A DNA stretch of 5,490 nt from Deltaproteobacteria bacterium (GTDB lineage: Bacteria; Desulfobacterota; Binatia; UBA9968): the NCBI GenBank assembly GCA_005879435.1, contig VBKX01000054.1, forward strand, positions 1 through 5,490, given 5' to 3'. Below, piece after piece: positions 1 through 4,975 of the stretch (position 1 is its first letter; each line of letters opens with the position of its first letter). A program made the translations under genes and the position numbers. The notes beneath the pieces were generated by a model. That model made no database searches. It was given only the letters and a program-made list of their open reading frames with translations, and had not been told where the DNA came from.

Positions 1-71
1 TAAGACGCAACTACTTAACAGCGCCGACTTTCTCTCCCGACTTCGCTTAAACGAGCACGCCGGTAAACATC

Positions 72-1355
72 ATGGCTCAACCGCTGCTTTCATCGACGAC
101 GGAAAAATCCTTCTCGGATTGGTGCGGCCGGATGTTGATTAAAGATCGTCCCGTCGTTGCGCGCTATGGGATCGCGGTTACGGCAGCGGCCCTAGCCCTG
201 GCAACTGCATCGCTTCTCCCCTGGCGCGCCGACCCCAGCCATTTTACCCTGTTTTTCGTCGCGGTGATGTTCAGCGCCTGGTACGGCGGCTTCGGCGCGG
301 GCTTCGCAGCGACGATTCTTTCCGCCTTGTCGCTCGACTATTTCTTTATCGCTCCCATTTACATGATCGAACTGAACTGGCGCGCTCTTTTGCGCCTGGC
401 GGTGTTCCTTAGCGTTGCGTCCGTCACGAGCTATTTGACGTCAGCCAGGAAACGCGCCGAAGAGGAGCTGCTTAAGGCACATGCAGAGCTGGAAGAACGA
501 GTCCAGGCAAGGACGGCGGAGCTCGCCCGTGCCAACGACGCGCTGCGCGCCGAGATCGTCGAGCGCAAAAAAGTCGAGACCGAGCTTTTGCGCCTTCAGC
601 TTGAACTCGGACGAGTCGAGCGATTGGCCACGCTCGGCCGCATGGCCGGCACGATAGCCCACGACCTGGGTACTCCTTTGAATTCCGTGCTTGGCTATAC
701 TCAGCTGCTTGCTCAAGAGTCGATGACCGAGCGCGCGCGCCGGCGCCTGGCGATAATCGAGACCCAAATCAATCGCATGGGCGAGATCATTCAGCGTTAC
801 CTGTCTCAAACCCGCGGCACTCCGGCCAAGAGCGAAGTGAATATCAACGAGCTGGTCCGCGACACGCTGGTCTTGTTGCAACCCAATTTCGAGCAGCGCG
901 GTGTCGAAGTAACTTCGGCGCTGGCCGGGACGAGACTCGTCGTTTCTGGCAACGGCAATTCGATCCAGCGCGTGCTGATCAACCTATTGGACAACGCCGT
1001 CGATGCTTGTGAAAAGAAGGGGACGGTAAAGATTACGACGGTGGAATGCCCGGTGACTTCGACGAAAGCGCCGGGCGTAGCCATCGAAGTCGCTGACACC
1101 GGCACCGGGATACCGCCGGACGTCCTGCCTAGAATCTTCGACCTTTTTGTAACGACCAAGCCGCCGGGACGAGGCACCGGGTTAGGGTTGGTTATCTGTC
1201 AAGAAATTATTCGAGCCCACGGCGGTACGATCAATATCGTAAGTGAAGTCGGACAGGGTACCACTGTGAGCATTTATCTGCCGGTCGACGCGCGACCCGC
1301 GGTTTGGCCGATGAATGAGGAAAGCCATGAGCACCCACATCTTGATCGCGGATGA
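72..1355 (+). CDS. Membrane-anchored sensor histidine kinase (DUF4118-type membrane region, HisKA, HATPase_c)
   Basis: A 427-residue sensor kinase that should autophosphorylate on His and pass the phosphate to the regulator encoded next to it. Residues about 30-122 form several hydrophobic segments resembling the KdpD-like DUF4118 four-helix membrane module, including AWYGGFGAG and a following LDYFF. Residues about 124-185 are a charged coiled coil. The H-box is at about 186-212 (HDLGTPLN, phosphoacceptor H197; D198 and T201 fit the E/DxxT/N phosphatase motif). The N-box is NLLDNAVDA (304-312), G1 is DTGTGIP (342-348), the F-box ends in FVTTK (359-363), and G2 is GRGTGLGL (366-373). All catalytic motifs are intact, in the NtrB-like style of kinases paired with NtrC-type regulators. 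No PAS domain or large periplasmic sensor is visible, so the signal is probably sensed in or near the membrane. The start is uncertain: ATG 72 has no clear Shine-Dalgarno, and ATG 132 would also precede the membrane region. Its 3' end overlaps the regulator gene by 29 bp, implying co-transcription. Confidence 0.93.
   Translation: MAQPLLSSTTEKSFSDWCGRMLIKDRPVVARYGIAVTAAALALATASLLPWRADPSHFTLFFVAVMFSAWYGGFGAGFAATILSALSLDYFFIAPIYMIELNWRALLRLAVFLSVASVTSYLTSARKRAEEELLKAHAELEERVQARTAELARANDALRAEIVERKKVETELLRLQLELGRVERLATLGRMAGTIAHDLGTPLNSVLGYTQLLAQESMTERARRRLAIIETQINRMGEIIQRYLSQTRGTPAKSEVNINELVRDTLVLLQPNFEQRGVEVTSALAGTRLVVSGNGNSIQRVLINLLDNAVDACEKKGTVKITTVECPVTSTKAPGVAIEVADTGTGIPPDVLPRIFDLFVTTKPPGRGTGLGLVICQEIIRAHGGTINIVSEVGQGTTVSIYLPVDARPAVWPMNEESHEHPHLDRG
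1317..1324 (+). promoter_or_regulatory. Ribosome binding site that fixes the regulator start at 1327
   Basis: GAGGAAAG lies inside the end of the kinase gene, with its AGGA core five bases before ATG 1327. The upstream in-frame ATG at 1315 overlaps this site and has no site of its own. Starting at 1327 also gives a normal receiver N-terminus (MSTHILIADDDE). Confidence 0.7.
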
Positions 1356-2671
1356 TGACGAAGTCAGTTGCCAGCTGTTTGCCGAAACTCTTGAATCCGA
1401 CGGCTTTCGCGTCGACCAAGTGACGTCGGGGGACACCGCTCTGTCGAGCCTGGACGGCGAACCGTACGACTTGCTGGTCATCGATGTACGCATGCCGGGA
1501 ATGAGCGGATTGGACGTGACGCGGATCGTGCATGAAAAATATCCTGCGTTGCCGATCATCGTCATGACCGCTTTCGGATCCATCGAAACCGCCGTTGAGG
1601 CGATCCATGAGGGCGCCTTCGATTTTATATCTAAGCCGATGAATCTGGCGGAGCTCAAAAACATCGTCTCGCGCGCTTTAGCGCAGCGATCGTTGCAGCG
1701 CCGCGTCGAGAAAACCGCTGCGCCCGATGGCGAATATCCATCGCAGCTCGGTAAGATCATTGGCAAGAGCCCGCCCATGCTCGAGGTTTACAAGACCGTC
1801 GCGCGGGTGGCGCCGACAAAGACGCGCCATACACGAACACAGCCCCCGCGCCAACGGTCCGTTCGTCGCCGTGGATTGTGGCGCCTTGACGGAAACGCTT
1901 CTCGAAAGCGAACTCTTCGGCCACATGCGCGGTTCGTTCACGGGAGCGGTCGCGGATAAGAAGGGAGTCTTCGAAGAGGCCCAAGGCGGAACCTGTTTCC
2001 TTGACGAGATCGGCGGGATCAGCCCGAGCATGCAGGCGCGCTTGTTACGAGTCCTGCAGGAGCATGAGATCCGCCGTGTCGGCGGCAAAGAATGGATGGC
2101 GGTCGATGTGCGCGTGCTCGCCGCGACCAATCAAGATTTGGCGGAAGCCGTCACTAACGGTGAGTTCCGCCAAGACCTCTTCTATCGCCTCGACGTCGTC
2201 ACCATCAATCTTCCACCCCTGCGGCAGCGCGCCGATGACATCCCGCTACTGACGCAGCATTTTTTGAAATACTACAGCCAGGATTGCGGCAAGCCCGTAT
2301 CGGCGATTTCCGACAGGGCTATGGAGCTCCTATGTTCCTACCGCTGGCCTGGGAACATTCGCGAGCTCGAGCACGCGGTCGAGCAAGCGGTGGCGCTCTC
2401 ATACCAACCCGTCCTGACGCCCGAAGATCTTCCGCGTGAAATCCGCGAACAGAACGCCCACAACTTTCCCTTCCATACCGCGGCAACCACACAGTTCAAT
2501 TTTCCCGACACACCGAGTCTCGAAGAAGTAAAAAAACGTTACGTGCGACATGTATTGCAGCTCACCGACGGCAATGTTTCGGCGACTGCAAGAATCTTAA
2601 ACGTCGACCGACGTTCGCTTTACCGCATGCTGGCGCGATATGAGATTGGACCTTCGCTGAAGGACGACTGA
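1327..2671 (+). pseudogene. NtrC-family sigma-54-dependent response regulator, broken by a frameshifting deletion of the Walker A segment
   Basis: This would be the cognate regulator of the upstream kinase: a phosphorylated receiver driving an AAA+ ATPase that remodels sigma-54 polymerase. The receiver (residues 1-120) is complete, with D9/D10/D11, phosphoacceptor D53 (VIDVRMPG), T81 and K103. The linker and start of the AAA+ domain read normally to APTK (codon ending at 1821). The reading frame then changes, and homology resumes at RAIHEHSPRA (from 1823). The family segment between, about 17 residues with the GESGTGKE P-loop, is absent, which fits a loss of about 50 bp. The first frame runs into a stop at 1957-1959. 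The second frame keeps GSFTGA (1931-1948), Walker B FLDE (1997-2008), sensor I ATNQD, the arginine-finger segment FRQDLFYRL, WPGNIREL, and a C-terminal Fis-type HTH (about 2528-2650). Without the P-loop neither fragment can be an active ATPase. An assembly or sequencing error is the main alternative. The family assignment is secure. Confidence 0.9.
1819..1825 (+). other. Deletion junction in the AAA+ domain
   Basis: The upstream frame ends in family-like sequence at AAG (1819-1821) and the downstream frame begins with CGC (1823-1825), leaving one orphan base. E. coli NtrC, as I remember it, has 17 residues (51 nt) between the equivalent points. One base remaining means about 50 bp is missing, which also explains the frame change because 50 is 2 modulo 3. 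No inserted DNA or long flanking repeat is visible. Confidence 0.8.
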
Positions 2672-2688
2672 GGCATCGCTGCCGATTT

Positions 2689-2703
2689 GGCCGCAACGCG
2701 GCC
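2689..2703. repeat. Perfect short inverted repeat after the activator
   Basis: GGCCGC-AAC-GCGGCC is a perfect 6-bp inverted repeat, 18 bp past the activator's stop codon. No T-run follows directly (the run of eight Ts comes about 20 bp later), so it is a poor intrinsic terminator. It sits about 75 bp upstream of the -24 element of the sigma-54 promoter at 2776. That is a normal distance for an upstream activator site, so an operator is an equal possibility. Confidence 0.4.
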
Positions 2704-2743
2704 TCAACTAGATCAATACGCCGATTTTTTTTCAAATATTTTC

Positions 2744-2753
2744 GCAGGCCTGC
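2744..2753. repeat. Palindrome GCAGGCCTGC, possible activator-binding site
   Basis: This perfect 10-bp palindrome is about 25 bp upstream of the -24 element of the sigma-54 promoter at 2776. NtrC-type activators bind dyad sites upstream of their promoters, usually somewhat further away. With one copy here and no obvious second copy, its role is a guess. Confidence 0.25.
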
Positions 2754-2775
2754 AGCACGCACGCTAGCATCCGTT

Positions 2776-2791
2776 GGGCATGCCCTTTGCT
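2776..2791 (+). promoter_or_regulatory. Sigma-54 (-24/-12) promoter of the stand-alone receiver gene
   Basis: GGGCATGCCCTTTGCT matches 10 of the 12 specified positions of TGGCACG-N4-TTGCT. The invariant GG (2777-2778) and GC (2789-2790) have the exact required spacing. Transcription would start near 2801-2802, about 15 bp before ATG 2817, a short leader with room for the weak ribosome site AGAG (2804-2807). The placement directly behind a sigma-54 activator gene supports the call. Confidence 0.7.
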
Positions 2792-2816
2792 TTTACACAG
2801 GGCAGAGAAATAATCC

Positions 2817-3185
2817 ATGCGAGTCCTCATCATCGATGACGATGAAATCTTTTGCCGGCTTCTAGTGGAAATCCTCGAGGGATCTGGGGTCCAAGCGATC
2901 TGGACAACGGACGGCCTGGCAGGTTACGAGATGCTGACTCACGGCGAATATGATGTGTCAATTATCGACGTCCGGATGCCGCTCATCCTGGGAACCGAAA
3001 TTGCAGAAGCCATCAGAGAGGATCATCCCGGAACTAAAATTATCCTCGCGTCTGCCTTCGCCGCCGAGACCTTGCGAGATTATGCAACGCACAAAGTAAT
3101 CTTCCTCATGTCGAAACTTTTCACCGCCAATCGCCTGCTTGACACCGTCGAGTTGGCCCTAGGCGAATCGATCGGCCGCAACTAA
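2817..3185 (+). CDS. Stand-alone response-regulator receiver (CheY-like single domain)
   Basis: A 122-residue protein consisting only of a receiver domain, so it probably acts by protein-protein contact or as a phosphate sink or relay rather than by binding DNA. The acidic pocket is D7/D8/D9, the phosphoacceptor D51 (IIDVRMP), the switch Ser S79 (LASAF), and the conserved Lys K100. The usual Lys-Pro after beta-5 is Lys-Leu here (SKLF), a mild deviation. Length is normal for the class, with no output domain and no truncation visible. It is separated from the NtrC-type gene by 145 bp containing its own sigma-54-like promoter, so it looks like a target of that regulator as well as a possible third partner of the kinase. 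The ribosome site is weak (AGAG). Which kinase phosphorylates it cannot be read from the sequence. Confidence 0.92.
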   Translation: MRVLIIDDDEIFCRLLVEILEGSGVQAIWTTDGLAGYEMLTHGEYDVSIIDVRMPLILGTEIAEAIREDHPGTKIILASAFAAETLRDYATHKVIFLMSKLFTANRLLDTVELALGESIGRN

Positions 3186-3490
3186 CCAAGATTAACTATC
3201 CGCGCAAACCGTTGGGCGCTCATCACCTTCAGCGAGCGTCGAAACTGCGCCAAGCACCGGGAACAAATTTACCGCGAGCGACGCGGCATCAACCATAACG
3301 CGAGAAAATTCCGATCGTGAGGCGTACTGCGCGAACCACGAAACCTTCAGAGGAACGCCCGGGCGCCACGGTCGTCGGCGCGTCCGCTAAAGCGTTCAGC
3401 CGGCTAAACCGTTGCTTGAGAACAACATCGCCGATTGGGACAAGCCATTCCCATAGAGCGATTAGATAAAGCCAAAACATTTTTAGACAA

Positions 3491-3700
3491 TCAACGCTGG
3501 TGGATTTTTTTTGAATCGGGGTAGGACCGCCGCCCCTCGCCCCCCGCGGCGCGGTTCAGCGCATCGAGGGGCGGCAATGATGTTGCTTGGCGCAAATCTC
3601 TCGATCTTCGAATGATACGCATCGCGAGACCGATGCTTGCCGGTTGGATGGAGCGCTGACGAAGCAGCCTATCGAGCTTTTCATCCTTCGTCGCCCTCAT
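3491..3700 (-). CDS. Doubtful small ORF, possibly a gene remnant
   Basis: A 69-residue reading frame starting MRATKDEKLDRLLRQ. The segment LDRLLRQRS...GLAMRIIRRS loosely resembles the N-terminus of small proteobacterial proteins with a 'DLA-RII' pattern, which usually continue into a Trp-rich, membrane-spanning part. That continuation is missing here. A separate frame further along the same strand (3289-3480, starting MFWLYLIALWEWL) is hydrophobic and could be a displaced remnant of it. A G-run sits 5 bases before the ATG, but it is not a standard Shine-Dalgarno. The C-terminal half crosses the GC-rich inverted repeat, which argues against coding. The resemblance is from memory and may be chance. 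Confidence 0.2.
   Translation of the reverse strand: MRATKDEKLDRLLRQRSIQPASIGLAMRIIRRSRDLRQATSLPPLDALNRAAGGEGRRSYPDSKKIHQR
3529..3575. repeat. GC-rich inverted repeat (11-bp arms)
   Basis: GCCGCCCCTCG (3529-3539) and CGAGGGGCGGC (3565-3575) are perfect complements separated by 25 bp that are themselves GC-rich. A transcript in either direction could fold into a strong stem-loop. No T-run follows closely on either side, so it is not a typical intrinsic terminator. Confidence 0.55.
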
Positions 3701-3938
3701 GGAAGCCCCCCGAGAGTCAGAGTCCGGCGCGTTATGCTGTTATGCTTGAGAGTTCGAGCTCGCACAAAATTTCCGGCATGCTGATCGGATATGCGGTTCC
3801 AGAAGCAATTATCTGACCATGAAGGACACGAAGATTTCAGTTGTTGGGGGCTCTAAGATGAGAATTTGCGCGAGCGAGGAGAAAGCCGCATCGCGAAAAG
3901 CTGCGCTGAACGACGCGGTGTTAAAATCCACCGACGGA

Positions 3939-3968
3939 CATCGAGGAGAGGCTGTCCTCTCCTCGATG
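3939..3968 (-). terminator. Strong hairpin, probable terminator of the secreted-protein gene
   Basis: CATCGAGGAGAGG (3939-3951) pairs perfectly with 3956-3968 across a 4-base loop, a 13-bp stem. It begins 28 bp past the stop codon of the minus-strand gene ending at 3997. The following minus-strand bases hold only a short T-run (TTTT) about 12 bases on, so termination may be inefficient, or the stem may instead protect the mRNA 3' end. Confidence 0.55.
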
Positions 3969-3996
3969 CCATCCATTTACAAAGTCGTTCCGAAAA

Positions 3997-4302
3997 CTAA
4001 TCGCCGTCTTCGTAGGCACGGCCGAACATAAACTGCTCGTCCTGTTTCTGTTGGACGATTTGATCGGCACTCGTCGGGCTCTCGTCGCAAGGACCGTAAA
4101 AATCAATCACGTCACCGGTGGAGTCGCTTTTCAGTTGTGGATTGTCGCTCGACAAAGTCCTTTGCCGCACCGCGGGAAATTTCATGTGACAATAGCCCTC
4201 GGCGGCTTGTTCCTTCAACAGAGGTTGGTCGCCAGCGAATGCGCTGCCAGACAAGGCCCCAACCAGAAAAACTACAGATGCCGTTGCTCCTATCCGTTTC
4301 AT
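3997..4302 (-). CDS. Small secreted protein with FYGPCDE motif, function unknown
   Basis: A 101-residue protein with a clear Sec signal peptide: MKR, a hydrophobic core, and likely cleavage after SAFA at residue 23. The mature protein is about 78 residues, polar, and should be periplasmic or secreted. It has two cysteines, C38 in EGYCHMKFPA and C72 in FYGPCDE, which could form a disulfide. The motif GDVIDFYGPCDESPT (63-77) is repeated in the decayed neighbour at 4443-4583. I recall uncharacterised small bacterial proteins with similar YCHMKFPA and DFYGPCD blocks, but no known function. The ATG at 4302 is firmly set by AAAAGGAGG seven bases upstream. A sigma-70-like promoter rather than a sigma-54 site is visible upstream, and a hairpin follows the stop. 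It reads away from the kinase operon. Confidence 0.88.
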   Translation of the reverse strand: MKRIGATASVVFLVGALSGSAFAGDQPLLKEQAAEGYCHMKFPAVRQRTLSSDNPQLKSDSTGDVIDFYGPCDESPTSADQIVQQKQDEQFMFGRAYEDGD

Positions 4303-4309
4303 AACTTTT

Positions 4310-4318
4310 CCTCCTTTT
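4310..4318 (-). promoter_or_regulatory. Strong ribosome binding site
   Basis: Minus-strand AAAAGGAGG is a near-perfect anti-16S match, seven bases before ATG 4302. It is the best support that this short frame is translated. The same spacing is kept in front of the decayed paralogue. Confidence 0.85.
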
Positions 4319-4358
4319 AATTCTATTAATTTTTTTCGCGTTGGTTTCCGCTATCACA

Positions 4359-4386
4359 ATTCTAATTCTGATCTAGCAGCGATCAA
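4359..4386 (-). promoter_or_regulatory. Possible sigma-70 promoter of the secreted-protein gene
   Basis: Minus-strand TTGATC (4386-4381) and TAGAAT (4364-4359) are 16 bp apart and match 4/6 and 5/6 of the -35 and -10 consensus. The start would lie near 4352, giving a leader of about 50 bases. No sigma-54 site was found between this gene and its upstream neighbour. Confidence 0.35.
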
Positions 4387-4442
4387 GGTACTCTTTCCAT
4401 CGCCGTTGTTCTTCACGTCGTTGGTGGTGACTTGGCCTGCTT

Positions 4443-4583
4443 TCAAGTAGGACCTTCGTCGCAAGGGCCGTAGAAACCGATGACATCGCCGGTATACCTA
4501 AAGTACACTGCCGGATGGCCGCCATCGCCGGCCCAAGAGCCGATCATCAACACCTTCGCTACAGTTACGACGATTTGCTTTAT
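4443..4583 (-). pseudogene. Shortened, decayed paralogue of the secreted FYGPCDE protein, with ATA in place of the start codon
   Basis: Read on the minus strand, the frame gives 46 codons beginning ATA-AAG-CAA (I/M-K-Q-I-V-V-T) and ending GDVIGFYGPCDEGPT-stop. This C-terminal block matches GDVIDFYGPCDESPT of the intact neighbour. The N-terminus matches as a contracted signal peptide (K2, I4, T7 and a later AGD shared). The central region with the first cysteine (the YCHMKFPA part) and the C-terminal tail after the motif are missing. The codon seven bases after an excellent Shine-Dalgarno is ATA, exactly where the neighbour has ATG. No in-frame ATG, GTG or TTG lies nearer than codon 11. The simplest reading is a tandem duplicate that lost its middle and its start codon. 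Rare AUA initiation or a single-base sequencing error are alternatives. Confidence 0.7.
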
Positions 4584-4590
4584 ATGGTTT

Positions 4591-4598
4591 CACCTCCC
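4591..4598 (-). promoter_or_regulatory. Shine-Dalgarno in front of the ATA codon
   Basis: Minus-strand GGGAGGTG lies seven bases before ATA (4583-4581), the same geometry as in the intact paralogue. Its quality suggests the gene was translated until recently. Confidence 0.65.
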
Positions 4599-4631
4599 TT
4601 CACCGCGTTGTCTCGATCTGCAATTATGTTG

Positions 4632-4647
4632 AGCAAGCGCCGTGCCG
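4632..4647 (-). promoter_or_regulatory. Near-consensus sigma-54 promoter
   Basis: Minus-strand CGGCACGGCGCTTGCT matches 11 of 12 specified positions of TGGCACG-N4-TTGCT, missing only the first T. GG (4646-4645) and GC (4634-4633) are correctly spaced. Transcription would begin near 4622, about 38 bases before the ATA codon of the decayed paralogue and upstream of its Shine-Dalgarno. With equal base frequencies I estimate about 0.02 sites this good on both strands of the window by chance. Confidence 0.78.
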
Positions 4648-4808
4648 CGATTCAACTTCTAGGTTTGGTCAATTTGAGGTTTGAAGTGACATTCGGATAT
4701 GAACGGTGAGACCGACCGGTTGACTGAATAGCCAGTTGACCACACCCTTTGGTAGTTAAAAAAAGCTGCGCAGAAAAATTTTGCATTTTGGCCAGAGGAA
4801 AAATCCAC

Positions 4809-4824
4809 TGGCGTAAAAGTTGCT
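4809..4824 (+). promoter_or_regulatory. Possible sigma-54 promoter, divergent from the one at 4632
   Basis: TGGCGTAAAAGTTGCT keeps TGGC and TTGCT with exact GG (4810-4811) to GC (4822-4823) spacing, and is preceded by the favoured C. It mismatches the ACG part, so it matches 9 of 12. Sites this good are expected a few times by chance in the window, so position is the main support: it points at the exported-protein gene at 4976, with a leader of about 140 bases. Confidence 0.4.
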
Positions 4825-4944
4825 CGCGACCAGTTAAGAAGTCGAGATCGGCACCTGACTAAAAATCTACTTGAGACGGGCTGAACAATCGTTGTGCCGG
4901 CTCTACAGCTTTAGACGTACGACGATAATTTTAGTCAGCCGATC

Positions 4945-4962
4945 TAAATTTACTTAAATTTA
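4945..4962. repeat. Tandem palindromic octamer TAAATTTA, 10-bp period
   Basis: TAAATTTA occurs at 4945-4952 and again at 4955-4962, exactly one helical turn apart, ending two bases before the Shine-Dalgarno of the gene at 4976. It could be a paired operator, an AT-rich -10 region, or an unstructured leader that helps ribosome loading. Confidence 0.4.
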
Positions 4963-4964
4963 AC

Positions 4965-4970
4965 AAGGAG
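4965..4970 (+). promoter_or_regulatory. Strong ribosome binding site
   Basis: AAGGAG lies five bases before ATG 4976 and fixes the start of the exported-protein gene. Confidence 0.8.
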
Positions 4971-4975
4971 CACTC

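Larger units (their letters stand above)
3186..3996. other. Intergenic stretch without a convincing gene
   Basis: About 810 bp lie between the receiver gene and the minus-strand secreted-protein gene. ORFs here are short, lack good ribosome sites and match nothing I recognise with confidence. It contains a small hairpin (CCGCG-AGCGA-CGCGG, 3272-3286), a run of eight Ts near 3505, a long GC-rich inverted repeat (3529-3575), a possible small minus-strand ORF (3491-3700) and a strong hairpin (3939-3968). It may be decayed coding sequence. Confidence 0.6.

Noticed and set aside
1..71. Promoter for the kinase operon (TTAACA at 15-20)
   Set aside because: No -10 element at acceptable spacing, and no sigma-54 elements. 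The promoter may lie upstream of the window.
1727..2671. A separate 314-residue protein starting at ATG 1727
   Set aside because: Its first 32 residues are the out-of-frame reading of the upstream half of the regulator, with no ribosome site. Real family sequence begins only at about 1823, so it is the back half of the broken gene.
3587..3784. 65-residue plus-strand ORF starting at TTG
   Set aside because: TTG start without a ribosome site, Arg-rich low-complexity product, and it overlaps the sigma-54-like site itself.
3804..3819. Sigma-54-like site on the minus strand (TGGTCAGATAATTGCT)
   Set aside because: Spacing is right but only 9 of 12 positions match, a level I estimate occurs about four times by chance in the window, and there is no convincing gene downstream.
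3819..4031. 70-residue plus-strand ORF
   Set aside because: No Shine-Dalgarno, runs through the perfect hairpin and into the antisense of the secreted-protein gene, and the product looks random.
4354..4443. Minus-strand frame reading GQVTTNDVKNNGDGKSTLI, similar to an FG-GAP or calcium-loop repeat
   Set aside because: Only about 30 codons, no start, in a different frame from the decayed paralogue, and the resemblance covers about 8 residues. Possibly chance.
4515..4709. 64-residue plus-strand ORF
   Set aside because: Antisense to the decayed paralogue and across its promoter, with no ribosome site.
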